Assembly: GCF_963576615.1 (NCBI RefSeq)
Contig: NC_088708.1
Coordinates: 47,293,196-47,357,195 of the forward strand
DNA from: Watersipora subatra
Taxonomy: Eukaryota > Bryozoa > Gymnolaemata > Cheilostomatida > Watersiporidae
Direction of reading: 5' to 3'
Length of the DNA stretch: 64,000 nt
This document shows, in pieces, positions 11,501 to 26,500 of this stretch. The notes below the pieces were generated by a model. It had not been told where the DNA came from. It saw only the letters and a list, made by a program, of their open reading frames with translations, and did not search any database. Within the stretch, counting starts at the first letter, position 1, and every line of letters starts with the position of its first letter. The translations under genes and the position numbers were made by a program.

Positions 11501-14500
11501 GAACGCTTAAATGAGTTTAGTTTACTAAAACACATACCTAAAGGAAGTTTTAGTATGTATTTTAGTAAACTTCAAACTTTGAACTAATATTTATCACTTA
11601 TCCATTTGTGAATCCATTTTTACCATAACAGGTAACGCTAAATTGGGATAGCAAGCATTATATATCTATTTCCAGCGTTGTTGGAGGTATTTCAGCGAAT
11701 CGACATTTTTGTTATTTCGCCGTAATCAGTACAACAATTGCCAAATTTTAATTTCGAGAGAAGCTTTTGTTCATATCGTATGGCTGAAAACAAATTCGCT
11801 CTAGTATGGCTAAGACGAAAAAGCATCGTGTTTTATAGAGTTGGGCGAAAAATATTTTATAACAGTGGGCATCATACCCCGTAGGCGCAATATATCAATT
11901 AGTACGTCATTTAGCGTGTGCAATCGGAAAGGGTATACAGTGTATGGTAAGAGCGATAAAATTGTAATTCCTGCGTAGCTTTGTAGTTAGATGCGCAAGT
12001 TTAGAAACTGGCCATTGCCTTCTTCGTGAGTTCAAATCCAGCATGATGCAAGCTTTTCATTCCAAGATTTTAATAGTTATAGCTGGAGAGACCGAGTCGA
12101 CAGTCGACAGTCGACACACAAACACTGAGATTTATATCGACATATAAATTTTTATTGGCGTTAGTAATCATCAAAAAATTATGGTTTTCGTTAAATGCCG
12201 AAAGAAAGAAAAAAAATGAAAATACAGAAATCATGAATTATTGAGTGAGTTGAACAAAGGCGTTTTAAAAGTTGGTAATCTAATAGTATCACGGATGAGT
12301 CAGGATAGTTAATTTAAGGTTGTCGTAACATGAGGTAGGTCAAGGTGAATCAAGGTAGTCCATATATTTGACAGTGTAGGCTACATCTACATCAATCATA
12401 CACATCATTGAGATATATAATTTGACAACACCCGTTTGTCAAATGTCGGTAAGTCATGCGCACGTGTAATTTTACCCATTCATTAAGTCGGTTCAAAGAG
12501 GATATAGGAGACACCGCACAAAAGTTAGAAAAATCTACCTGTGGTGCTTTGTGGACTTTTTATGTGAATCGTGTGGTATTTTGAATCATAGGAAAGTTCA
12601 GTATCTCGTAGACTCACCTGTCAACTCTGTCTTGTTGAGCTGTGATCTCACTGCTGCACCAGTGTAAAGGAAACTGCCGGTCCCCTTCACTCTTCACTAG
12701 ACAGTCAAGCAAGAACGCCGAGTGTTAAACTCCAATGAAATATATATATTTAAATAAATAAATATACATCAGTATACATGTAAGATTGACAATGAGCCAT
12801 ATGTAAACATGCAGAGAGTGCGCGCATGCAACTCTGCCTTAACGATCATTCCGTGCTCTTTTTATATCTTTTTTTTAGACTCCGCCCATTTTTTCGTTGT
12901 TTTGTATTCGGTTTTCTATTACGGTCTTCTCGAGCGTCTCGATAGCCTGAACGTTCCTAATGGTAGCCGAGCCTTCCTCGGTGATTTGGCGGCTCAGCCC
13001 GGTAACCGGGGTGACTAGGGACTCGGTCTCCACGGCCCTGGTGCCTGGCTGACTGCCACTACAGTATTGCAATCTCAGCATTCACAATAATCCCCGATGA
13101 CGCAGAACTTTTGTATGTCACTAAATTGCTTTTTCCTCTGTGTCACATGTAGATGAACCAGGCTTCAGGTAGTCAGTTGTTCTATTGAGGAATAACTAGC
13201 TCTAAAGTCTATTTGATATTAAACTTCTGACAGCTGGTATCATACACCCAACATACACATATGAGTGCAGGTAATGCGCTCAGCGAGTTGAACCCATTTT
13301 CAATTCAAAAATAATGTTCATCATATCCACAACTCCAGCCTGTACGATTGCTCTTTCGATATCACTAGATGAATATCCAGCATTACCCATGTAATAAAAG
13401 AGTCTTGTGCAGAAAACTTATTTTTGTTTAACATAAACAACATTTACCATTCTAACTTTTAAATTTTATATCATAAGAAAAGTGTTTTTGTGCAGTTCAA
13501 ATAGATTAACAGAAAAATAAATAATGCGCACATAGGAGTGTGTGCATAAAAAGGGTTGCTGCTGCAGCAGAATCTTGTTGTATTCAAAGTCTTGATGGAC
13601 GGTTAATAAAAAGGTTTTCACGCAAAAAAACTTATTTTTATTTAAATGCGACAAAATTCAAGTAAGTTTTGTAAAAGATTAAAACTTAGCTTCAAGTGTG
13701 TGTTTAGTAAGCTTAATTCATTCAAGTTAAACTCAAAGTTTCCAATACGTAGGGTCACAAAAGTTTAGTGTACTGAACGTGTTGCTCTCAAATCTCTCTC
13801 TCAGACGGCTGTTATCCACAATACCTGTCTCGAAGGTAAAAGCTCCTGGAAGTAGCGTTCATATTGATGCTACATTTTATTGCAGATCATAACAACTAAA
13901 TAGGTATTTATTAGTTTTCAGCGCATTTACGTACCTAATTGCAACATTTAAAAACATGTTTGTCCACCGTAATACCCTGCTTATATATTTGTTTCATAGT
14001 ATGCTAACGGATTAATGCACACATAGATATTTTCTATAGGAAATAGTGCCTTGAGATGTGAGTAAATTGACTTACGAGCTCAGTCCCAGAAGGCATTAAA
14101 CTCCTATGTCATGGTATGACTGTACAGTGTATGGTAAAACAATGGGAATGATAAGAACTGCTAAGCCTTGTGGTTATGCCCACTTGTTGGTTGACTTGTG
14201 ATATGAATGTCGGGAGTTCAAATCCAGTATGAAAGTGATTTTTCATTGCTAAAACTTTATCGCTCTAACTGGACAGACAAGCGACAGACAGACAAACATT
14301 GAAACTTATATATCTAGATGAAGGTGACTGATTATAATAAGCACTATTGACAGCGAGCAATTTGTTATGAGCTGCTCGTTTCTGTTTTAGCTGAAGGAGT
14401 CATCGGTTACTCTGCTGCCTTATTGAGAAATAATACAGCTCCTGATTATACTAATGGAGAAAGTTTCTTTACTGTTTTTGGAGTCTTCTTTCCAACTGCG

Positions 14501-17500
14501 TGTGGAGTGCTATCAGGAATTAACATGTCAGGCGATCTGAAGAGCCCTCGTAAGGCAATCGCTCAGGGCACTATTGCTGCAATAGCTCTCAGGTTAGAAT
14601 ATTACCTCACAAGAAATGAGGTTATTAACAACAGCCTCGTTTGTTGCTAAGAGATGTTTAAAGAACAATTTTCTGATATGAATTCAATAAACCTTTGGTT
14701 TATTGAATTCAAATTAAAACCTTCAGTTTATTGAAAAGGAGTGAAGTAATGTGGTAATACGTACTGGGTATATACGTATTGCCACTTACGTACATAATGT
14801 GGCAATACGTCCGTACTGGGTATATACGTATTGTATTGCCACTTACGTACATAATGTGGCAATACGTCCGTAAGGTTTATTGAAAATTAATGTGAATTTT
14901 TAAATTACAAAAAAATTTTAATTTGGCACTTGCAAATCAATTGAAATTTCAATGCTTGTGAAAACCAATACATATTTCAAAGTGCAAGTGTGTCGACTGT
15001 TCAGCTAGCTTTTTAGTGACCGTCTGTAGCAGCTTTAGACTTACCATCATATGTAATTGTTGGCCATCAAATATGAACTCTCTGCATCTGCATTCTTTTT
15101 TCGGAGAGGCAGCTAAAATAACGCATGTGTATATAAAATCTTGCTATTAAAGGGCTTCAGCTATGCTAAATTTAATTCAACCAGTCAATATTGAAACTAC
15201 TACTTCATTGAATAACACATTAACAAATACCAAATTTAGTTTATTTGTTTACAAACAATTGATTCAGTTATGATTTGATTATTCAACCTAACAAGTTAAA
15301 TTGTCTGACTGTATGAAAGAAACTAGCTAAATCAATGTTAGTGTTCAAGTTTGGCCTTGACCTCTATGGCCTATCGCTTGGCGGATTTAAGTTTCTTCAG
15401 CCTGGCTCTGCGCACTTCAAACGATTCGGTTCAGCTGTCGTTTTGCCAACCCTTGAGTCTCCGAGACATAGCATTTAGAATAAGCCATATTTGACCTCTG
15501 AATTTCGATTACACCAGAGTTTACAGACATTCGTGAGCGCCTTCAACATCGAGTTATGATGTCATTGTTTACCATCTCCATCATCTAAACTATGACATCA
15601 TTATTGAGTTTTGAAGCACGTATATATATGTAACTTGAATACTGTTATTGGGCTCTAAAGAGCTAAATTGGTGACCTGAAGAAGATATTTGATTAACAGT
15701 TCTCAGCTTAGTGTCAGTATCCATGATACCATGATTGATCTACAGTGGTGCTCTGATGGCTATTGATATATCATTATATCAATAGCCATTTATATATATT
15801 GACAATGCTGGCTGGCAGACAAACTCTAGTTACCGTATAAAGGGCAGCGAAGTGTACATAAATGGGCATGTCAGAGGGTTACAAAATTTATGTAAGATTT
15901 TGCTTTGTGTTACGGAAGAAGTTCCATATGATGTAAAGTGTCAAGTCAATGCAAGTTCTCAAATTTGATTTGAATAACGAGAATTTTATAGTTGACCTTA
16001 AAAATATTATTTTCTCTTTTAACGCACTTGATAGAGGAAACGACGTATAGGGTTATCTCTATTACATATATTAGTACTCTGGTAGTCTAATGTGTCGTGA
16101 GAGTTAGTCGAGTGTGCTGATAAAGCATAGAGAATTAGATGCTGCACAATTGTTCAGAAATTCTTAAAGGTGGTCGATTGGTGCAGGTGTTGGTTTGCCA
16201 ACCTGAATATCACGAGTTTTGGAGTCTCGTCAAAAGCGATCTTTTATCCTAACCTTTTAACCTTTAACCCTGGTGACAGGTAGATAAACTGACAGACTGA
16301 CATCACTATTATTACATGTATAGTAAAAATATACTTTTGTTTTACTTTATTTTGGACATCTAAAATGTTTTTATTTTGTTTTTCTTTGCAGAATCAACCA
16401 AACTGTCAAGAAAAAAATAAATAATTGAAGTTAATTGACATCGAAGATGTTTACTTCCCTTAAGTTATCGTAAACTTACTGTAACTTGAACCCTAAACTG
16501 AGTGGAAGTTATAAGAAAAAAGAAAAAAATTCTTGATGCAATAATACCAGTCACTGTACAGTCATTAAATTAGCAAGTCAAGTCTAGTTGTTTTTCTTTT
16601 TGAAGGACCAGAGGGGTGAGTTTGGGAAAATTTTAGAACGATTTAGGCAATTCGCATGTGTTTTACTGTTCAGATAACATAAAATCCTTATACGTAAACG
16701 TTCTCTGAACATTATATATGTTGTAGGAGTGTCTACTGTATTTGCATTGCTCAAATCTCATTTCTTTGTTCAATGTGTGCAATATGTGTTGTCAAGTTCT
16801 TAGTTTGCCTTTTGTAATGGTCAGAGTGAAAGTATAGCATGTGTACCAAGACTGGCAGATAGTCCATTAAGAGTGTCATTGTCTTGCAGCGGGACATTCT
16901 ATGTGTTGTTCGTGCTGGTCCTGGGTTCGATTGCGGAGAGGTGGACTCTCAAATCTGACTATATGATAGCCGAAAAGGTGAGTGGCGTCTAGCTAAAAAT
17001 TGGTCTTTTGCAGGACAATGGAACAGAGGCTATTAGTATTAGAGACTGTGTAGTGCAGCTCTATTGGGCAATCTTGCTTTCTGTAAACATCACTTTTGAA
17101 CAGAATCATCGTCTTCTGCCTCTTGCCAGTCTATCCGAAGCATTGCAGCTAATATATCTAGTTTGTAATACATGATATTAGTTGAGTGAGGTGCCAGGAA
17201 TAACAATGAAAGAAGGGAGCAATGCTCACATCTGTTTAGTTTAAAAACAATTGAGTCTAAGGGGATAATTGCTTCCATCGTAATGGAAGCTAAAGCCCTT
17301 TGTCATTTTTGAACAGATACCATAAACTCGTATGATAAAATGGAAACACCTTCATCCATTATGGTAGATGAGCATGTGCGCAAGCTTGGTAATGAGTTCT
17401 GATATTTCATTATCGATATTTAGGTGTAGTGTGCAGCCGCTGATGAAGCAAAGTTCAAAATTATTTCAGTGAACTGATCTATTCTAACCGCAGTTTCCAA

Positions 17501-20500
17501 GCTTTCATACATAACTAGTAATAGATTTTAACGTGACTAATCATAGATCTATACCCAACTAGTCATAGACTTATGCATGGCTATTCATTGACTTACTTAT
17601 ACATGTCCTGCCACAGATTCGTGCATGACTAACCATAAATTTACATTGTAGGATGCCTCAATCTGTTAAGTATTTTATTCACATGTTGACAGGTGTCAGC
17701 ACTTGGAGTCCTCTGGCTTATAGGGCTTTATGTGTCATCAATAACTTCTTGTATGGGAGGGCTGTATGGGGCCCCTCGAATACTCCAGTCTATAGCTACT
17801 GGCAACAACTTTCCTCCCCCTTTCTCTTATCTAGGAATTGGGGTGAGTTGCTCTGTTACTGTACATTGCGTGTGGCTGCGGTGAAAATTCTAGTTATTCC
17901 ATCTGTACTTTGGTTCCATTGAAAAAAGCATTGCGTGAAAATCTAGTAACAGTTTCAGTTTTGCTTTCAATTATGTCTTACACTTACCGTACACTGAAGA
18001 ATCTTTAATATTAGCTATCTACTGGTGTCTCACACAGCAGTAATTCGCATTCATTGCACGAGTTGCCTATGTGGATTATCTAAAAAGTAAGCTGCAGACA
18101 TAAATGTTAATTTTCTCAAATTTATATACAGTGAAACATATAGTTAATTTGCTCCAAAATCTGTTTCGTATATTGTAGCTGTTTTGTTTTCTCTAAAAAT
18201 ACACTATAATTCGTTTAATTCGTTCCGCAATGCAAAATTTACCATGAAACTCACTAATAAATATTGTGGATAATTACACATCACACTAGAACAAATGTAT
18301 TACATAAAACTGTGAGAAGATAAAAGTTATAGACTAGATTATACGTAAGAAACTAAATTAATGAAGTAGGTATAATAAATGATAAAAAATAATTTTGATG
18401 TAACTTGACTTTAGAGACCTGAACAGAAGTAATACTCAGGTTTGTAAAGAGAGGTGATGATAGAGGTACACAGTGTAACGTACTCAAATTTAGACTTGGT
18501 GAAGTCTCAACTAAATTCCTTTATATTTTTTTATCATTTTTATATTTTGTCATGTTTTGCTTTTAATTTTCCCCAATATTTTTCCGTTCATTTATGGAGC
18601 TGTTTTGAGAATTTTCATATTCTAGAGATTACGTCAGGTGTAGAGTCCAACGTTTACTCAAAACTTTTCACTCTGTTTGAGAAAATTTATGTTTAGGCGA
18701 TCATAGGTAGATGACTGACCTTGATCCTTTGACATTGAAGTTTGCCGGTTGCTGTCACTGATGTCTGTTTGATCACAGCGAGGGGCCAACAAGGTACCGG
18801 TGGTATCGCTGACTCTAGTGGCTCTCATCTCTCTCCTCTTTATATGTGTTGGAGATGTAAACTTCCTTGCACCCATAGTCACCATGCCCTTCCTCATCAC
18901 ATACATCGCTGTCGACTATGCCTATTTCATACTCGCCATGTCAGCCGATCTCAACTCTGCTGCAGACTCTAGTTCTGAATCTGTGACCAATTCTACTCTT
19001 TCCGCCTACGGCAGCATTGCTGACTTGAAATCTTCCAGCAAGTACGTATCTAATGATTTAGATTACATCATGATCTGGAGAGATCATAGTTTAGCGGTCT
19101 AGACCCACTTGGTTCTAGCGGTACCCCCGGTGCAGCTGGAAGTTCCATGTAAATAGATGCTGCTGTTGATGTGATGCCGGCTGCCGCTGATTTTTTGCTC
19201 GTTGCTGTCTTGTTGGCTATCCATTTAAGCAGTTGCCAGTTTCTGCTAGGCACTGATATAGGGTTCACCTTATCCAAATTACAGCATGCATGATCTGTAA
19301 CCAATTGTATGTAAGACCAAGTTGAAAGCGGTTCGTTGCTTTATGATTTTAAAAAACAGATTACGATATACCTTACTAGATGCGACAGTCTAAAAAAAGT
19401 CGACTAGGAAGCCATGATTTCACCCTTTATTTAGATCAAATTCATAAAAATGAACGATTTGGCCAAGGAAAGGAATCAGACAGGCTGCAAGCATTTTATA
19501 AGATATATGGTGCTTTATAAGATATACGGTGTTTTGTAATTAATTCATATTTTAGTGTTCAGCATAAATTTTGTTGAAAATGCAAAAAAATTATCATATG
19601 ACATTTAGTACGAGTATTCAGTCAGCAATTTTGAAAGCCTTCCAATTTATGACTATTTTGACATGCGCATGATTATTAAAACCAGTCTTGACCATAGATA
19701 TGATATTATCTCTTACAAATGAAACAATCATCTTTCCTGTGCAAGGCCTTACGTTCAAGGGTCTAGTTTCCCAACCAGGATAAAACAGTGTTCTCTTTTT
19801 TTACAGTTGGTGACAGGAAGAATATCTGGCTGTAAAATAAGTGTAGCTTGTCTCGCGTTCAGTACAAACAAGATGTGCACTGTTACAGCCTTGGTATTTC
19901 TGGTCAGATAGAATATACAGTCATTTGCAAAAGTTTAAGACCACTTTGTAAATTTGAAAATTTTTTCTATCCAATGATGTTACTAGCTTCTGGCTTCAGT
20001 TGATCTCCTCAGTTGTTCTTGTAACCCTATCAGTCACTCCTTAAGTCGGTTCATTATTGTCGAGCATAAAGATTAAAGCTTTACTTAATTTTTGGCTCAG
20101 TTTTGTGGCAAATATTAGTTTAAACAACATGATGAAAATGGGTTAAAACAGGCCTTGGCACCGACTGCTAGAGCCAAAATATTTGTCACCAAGAGGTATA
20201 GCCACTGGACCATTCAAGACTGGTCAAACGTGTTATTCTAAGATAAGTCTAATTTGTTGTAGTTTAAATTACGCAAGAGACACGTTTTTAGACCAGTAGT
20301 AACTTGCTTTGATGACAGATAAAGCTGTCATAAGAATAAAACATTCACCGAGTCATATGGCATGGAAGACGATGTTCGTCAAAAGGACTGCAGGCTGGTA
20401 CCTTTTAGATAAAAACATCACCATGAATGGTGAAAAAGAAAAAACACTTTTTGAACACAATATAGCTTTATATATGAGGTACATGAATGCATTGTCTTTA

Positions 20501-23500
20501 TGCACGATGGAGCACCTTGCCACAGATTGAACAAGGTGATAGATTATCTGAAAAAGATGAAAGTCGAAGTTCTTGCTTGGCCAGGTAACAGCCCAGATCT
20601 CAACCTAATTGAGAATCTGTGATGCAAAGTCAAGGACAAAGTAGCAAAAGAGCAGCCCCAAATGCTTAAGCTGTATATGAAGCAATTAGGACAGTTTGAT
20701 AACTGAGATCACCGATGACTATTGTAAAAAACTTATTGAGAGCACGCCAAGGAGACTTAAAGCTGTAATAGAAAACGAGGGACGACATACAAATTATTGA
20801 TATTAGCAGCATTTGGACTAACTGAAGCACAGTATAGACTAGTGTATGTATTCTCTAACTTGTATCATAGCGTAAACAAAAAAGAAAAAATTTGGTGTAA
20901 TACCAAAAATCTTAATTTTTTGGAAAAATCAAGGGTGGTCTTAAACTTTTGCAAATGACTGCATATCTGTGTACTTTCAGCTTGTTTTAACTCATTATCT
21001 GTGTATTTGTTGGGTTCCAATAAATACACAGATAATGTTAAAACAAGCTGAAAGTACACAGATATATATTCTATCAGAAATGCGGTTCATTTCTGAAGTT
21101 TTGTTTATGACTGTTAAAATAGTATATTTAATAATAGTAGTGTTTAAAGAGGAAATAAGGATGTACTGTCGCACTGCATTTACGGTAGTTATAATTAGGT
21201 GAACTCACATTTTTAATGAAACAGCAAAATGGTTGTTCATCGATTTGTTTGAGACGCCTAAAATGTTCTAGTGAAGTTACGGTATAGCTACAAAAGAGAA
21301 TTTCGCTGTTGCACTTACTTCCAGAAATGCACATCTGAGTCCATGAAGTTTCTCTTATTGGTGACACGTGGTGCAAGTTGGAGTCCATCACTTGATAAAT
21401 TTGTATTCTCAGAATTATTTGCAGGTCAAGCTTGGTTCTTGACGAAAATAAAAATCGCAATGATTTGGATGATCTGTTCCCTGAGAGAACAATGTCGAGG
21501 TCATTAGAAAGGGGGCAACCTATACAAGAAATGGATGGAAAGCTGATCTCTAGTACAGGTTGGTTTGACGAACTTTGCTCAACAGGTCAAACCTGTCAAT
21601 ACATACACACAAATGTATGTCATATACATACACAAGAGGTACTGTGAGTGGGAGTAGGGAACACAGTCGAAAGGAGTTAGGTGGTAGCTAACATAAGTGG
21701 GAGGAGCTAATATAAATGAAGGAAGTTAAAATAAATGTGATGAGCTAAGGTAAGTAGGAGGAGCTAAGGTAAATGGGAGGACCTAGCATACACAATGGGA
21801 GGAGCTAAGATAAGTGGGAAGAGCTAAGATAAGTTGGAGGAGCTAAGATCAATGAGAGGAGTTAGGTAAATGGGAGGAGTTAAGGCAAATGGAAGGAGCT
21901 GGCATACACAATGGAAGGTGTCAATAAATGTAAATGGATTAACCCAGTCTCCTATTAGAGATTCAATGCAAGTGGATGGAGTCAACACAATTCAAAGAGT
22001 TGGCACTAGATTGTTGTCTATTACAGCAACAATTCCCTAATGACCAATCAGCATTTAGTTTAGCTTTAAAGGTTCATTAGGTTGATGGAGGTGCACAGAT
22101 GTAGGCTTATGTGCAGCTGTTCTGCTCAGTTTTCTGTGCTGTTCATACGTGGCTGTCTAAAGTGTATCTTAAGATGTTTGCCACTCCAAGATTATTAATT
22201 TTATCCTTTTGGTTTAATGACAGTTTGATATAATTGCTCCTATATTCTGTACATGGCTAGTGTTAGTGTTGTACTTACTGCGGCATGTTTATATTGGCCA
22301 GCGTTAGTGTTGTACCTACTGCGGCATGTTTATATTGGCCAGCGTTAGTGTTGTACCTACTGTGGCATGTTTATATTGGCCAGCCTTAGTGTTGTACCTT
22401 CTGTGGCATGTTTATATTGGCCAGCGTTAGTGTTGTACCTACTGCGGCATGTTTATATTGGCCAGCGTTAGTGTTGTACCTACTGTGGCATGTTTATATT
22501 GGCCAGCGTTAGTGTTGTACCTACTGTGGCATGTTTATATTGGCCAGCGTTAGTGTTGTACCTACTGTGGCCTGTTTATATTGGCCAGTGTTAGTGTTCT
22601 ACCTACTGTGGCATGTTTATGTTGGCCAGTGTTAGTGTTGTACCTACTGTGGCATGCTTATATTGGCCAGCGTTAGTGTTGTACCTACTGTGGCATGTTT
22701 ATATTGGCCAGTGCAAGTGTTGTACCTACTGCGGCATTCTTATATTGGCCAGTGTTAGTGTTCTACCTACTGTGGCATGTTTATGTTGGCCAGTGTTAGT
22801 GTTGTACCTACTGTGGCATGCTTATATTGGCCAGCGTTAGTGTTGTACCTACTGTGGCATGTTTATATTGGCCAGTGCAAGTGTTGTACCTACTGCGGCA
22901 TTCTTATATTGGCCAGTGTTAGTGTTGTACCTACTGCGGCATGTTTATATTGACCAGCGTTAGTGTTGTACCTACTGCGGCATGTTTATATTGGCCAGCG
23001 TTAGTGTTGTACCTACTGTGGCATGTTTATATTGGCCAGCCTTAGTGTTGTACCTTCTGTGGCATGTTTATATTGGCCAGCGTTAGTGTTGTACCTACTG
23101 CGGCATGTTTATATTGGCCAGCGTTAGTGTTGTACCTACTGTGGCATGTTTATATTGGCCAGCGTTAGTGTTGTACCTACTGTGGCATGTTTATATTGGC
23201 CAGCGTTAGTGTTGTACCTACTGTGGCCTGTTTATATTGGCCAGTGTTAGTGTTCTACCTACTGTGGCATGTTTATGTTGGCCAGTGTTAGTGTTGTACC
23301 TACTGTGGCATGCTTATATTGGCCAGCGTTAGTGTTGTACCTACTGTGGCATGTTTATATTGGCCAGTGCAAGTGTTGTACCTACTGCGGCATTCTTATA
23401 TTGGCCAGTGTTAGTGTTGTACCTACTGCGGCATGTTTATATTGACCAGTGTTAGTGTTGTACCTACTGTGGCATGTTTATATTGGCCAGCGTTAGTGTT

Positions 23501-26500
23501 GTACCTACTGCGGCATGTTTATATTGACGAAAATTGAACTGGTTATGGAAACACAGAAACAAACTGCAACAGGAGACCGTTGATGTTGCTGTCAGTCCTT
23601 GCTATGCCCTGTTTTAGGGTATATTTTGAGGACTGTAAGAAATGTTATTATTTATGTTGCACAACAGACACTGATGAAGAGCCACTGGAGGCTAGAAAGA
23701 TACACAAGATGAAGGCATCATGGTATTCCCGGTTCTGTAATCGCTGGCTGTCATTACTTGGGGTATGATATTTCTGTTAGTCTAGAGGAAGCCATGAATT
23801 TTAACGAGTACTATCTATCCAAAGTTTAACAATGGAGTGTTTTATGTTTGTGATATGCTCATTGTAGGACCTCTACGGTGAGCCAGTCAGATTTAGTATT
23901 ATGTACTGTAAAGTTACTCCAAAAGTGTAAAATTATGTCAATATGCTAACTCAAGCATATATGCATAATCTATGCACAACAATTATATGCATGTGTCAAT
24001 ATGAACGTTATGCAATAATAATACGTTATGCATGTATGCATAACGTATGCATAACAATATGCATGTGTCAATGTGAAACTTTTTCATTCATTTGTAAAAT
24101 AAACTGGCAGTTGTTCATTTAGCATCTGTACTGTGAATCACTTACCCAGACTCATCGCTAGTGTCTGTTTATATGTGGCTCATTAATTAGATGACTCCAA
24201 GATAGTACATAAACTATTACATAGTCTCAACGATCAGATGTAGTCAAACTTTATATACCCTAGGACACTTATGTATTCGCGTCATCTAACTTTCGCATTT
24301 TCGCGGTGTCTTCCTCTCGCGAAAATTTCATGAGCGAAACTGAACTATCATAACGAACGAGCGAAAACGCGAAATTAAATAGCTTTGTTCATTGATATCC
24401 ACAATAAAATCTTCATATTATAAATGCAAGTAATTTTCGTCTGTGGTTGGACTCAATGGGAAATTTCTGGTAAACTCATTATAGCTAATACACCGACTGA
24501 GCAGCATGGCAAAGCAAATTAAGATGATATCAGTTTAGTCACCGAATTTAAAACTGATGAGGACGAAAGTCTGGTAGATGAAGTCATAAAATTAAAGAAT
24601 AATTATTGTAGTGAAGAATTTTATTACCAACCAAAAAAAATATCATCCCTCACCAGGTCTAACCACATTATACAGTTTTGGTTGTGAACAGACACATTAA
24701 AGACAGTGCTGCTACTTTAATTAACTGTATAATCACGAAAATCTAAATATTCATTGGCTATACTGTCATCATCAACTAGTTACCTGTTTTATGACTCGCG
24801 CGCGGTAGTTAATGAACTCACACAAAAATGTTCGTTTTTAGATTAGAAATTCTCAAACAAACGTTTAAAATTGCTTCGTTAGTTTTAGGCTGATTTTATA
24901 AAGAAATCTTCGGACAACACTGTCAATTTCATAAAACTCTTAAAGATCGTGGGTTATGTGGTCAACGAATAATAAAATCAGGTTACCACGCAATGGCTGA
25001 GAAAGTCCCAAATGCGTTAATGGCAGTAGCCCCTAGAAAACGCATAAATGCGTTTATGGCAGTGAAAGGGTTATACAGTTTTGGTTGTGAAGTTGGTTGT
25101 TACCTATCTATTTTCTTCTTCTTGGGACTCGAGTGTGAAAGTCACGGCGGGAAGGACCTATACGCCAATGGTAGTCCAAAAAACAAATGGCAGCAAGTGA
25201 TCAAATTGAATTATCGATCTCACCAACACATTTCAACCTGCGGTTTACAAATACGAACTAGTCCAAAATTGAATTTCTTTTCTTATTAGCGAACTGGACC
25301 TGAGGAATGTAATCTGTTTTTTCCACTGCATTTATTTTCACATCACTATAATTTCGCACTCATCAGAGCCGCGAAATTAAGTTGCAGCGAAATTTTACTC
25401 TGTGTGCTACTCACGAAACTAAATACTAGCGAAATAAAAGTGTCCTAGGGTAGTTCTATATTCCAGGGCTCTATAAACTTACAATTGTTTGTCCTTCTAC
25501 TGATATAAACAGACTCTTTAGGAGAATCTATGCACATGCTCTCGCTGATTACGTTATACCTGTACATAGTCATTGGGACGGTTGATGGGAATATATACTG
25601 TAGGATATGAGTTTATGTGATCAAACGTTTCATAACTTACACAAGCCGAAGGTATAACATAGCATGTATTAGTAGTAGAGTCTAGGGTTGCTGAGGAATA
25701 TTGAAAAGCTAGTTTTGTGTTTTATGGTAAAATGGAGAAATGTTAACATAAGTTGACAGTTAGTTATAGTTACAGTTGTTTATAGTTTATGTAGAGTTAT
25801 AGTTGAGTGAATCTCCTTGCCGTAATTCTTCATCTAGCAGTGTCACCGCATTTGACTTGTTTGTAGGCGTTGGGCACTATCGGTATTATGTTTGCCACGC
25901 AATGGCTATATGCCATTATATCAGTCTTCGCGCTTCTTCTCCTTTATCTCTACCTGGTCTATGCTATTCCTGGTGCCTCTCTTGGTGAGTACTTGCTTCT
26001 TTCTGGTCAGTCCTTGCTGACTTTCTTGTGCCGAGTAATAGAACACATCGGATAATCTGAAATGCTGAAAATGCTGAAATCTAAGGATGCTGTATTTAAT
26101 ATTACTTGTTACTTGTACACCTTGCAGATCATCCAATCATTACAACTTTTGTTGTGGTAAAGGTTCTACATTGGAAATCTTATTTTACCTGTTCTATAAA
26201 CCAAGTTGATTTGTTATTTTTGTTATTTTATTGGAACTCAGTCTTCTCTAGTTTAGAGGAGGCAAACAACCAGACAACTAGACACTGCAGAATTGGCTGT
26301 TGAAGGCTTTATTATGTTTATTTTTAGTGAGTAGCGCATTTCTAGTGTTTTAAAATCTTCGAAATTTGGATTTGAGACTTAATTGAATTTAATACATTGC
26401 TAGTTTTTATAGTTTAGAGCTAAGTAATTGTGTTAGTTTTCGTGAATAAATATTTAATAAGTATATTTTATGTACATTTCACATGATTTAGATACACAAA

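Noticed and set aside
12600-13095. Possible minus-strand LTR-retroelement 3' end between two Helitron-like copies
   Set aside because: A TATA-like sequence and a short coding-like stretch are present, but ends and flanking duplication do not agree, and no enzyme domain is visible.
16170-16325. A third tRNA-derived SINE-like copy in SLC12A8 intron 6
   Set aside because: The box B-like word is poor and the body does not match the two better copies; only the GACAGACTGACA-type tail is suggestive.
22613-22840. 75-codon gene with repeated motifs
   Set aside because: By-product of the 41-bp array in an SLC12A8 intron.
24993-25289. 98-codon gene inside the TA-target element
   Set aside because: No recognisable transposase or other domain, and the frame is not kept in the second copy of the element.
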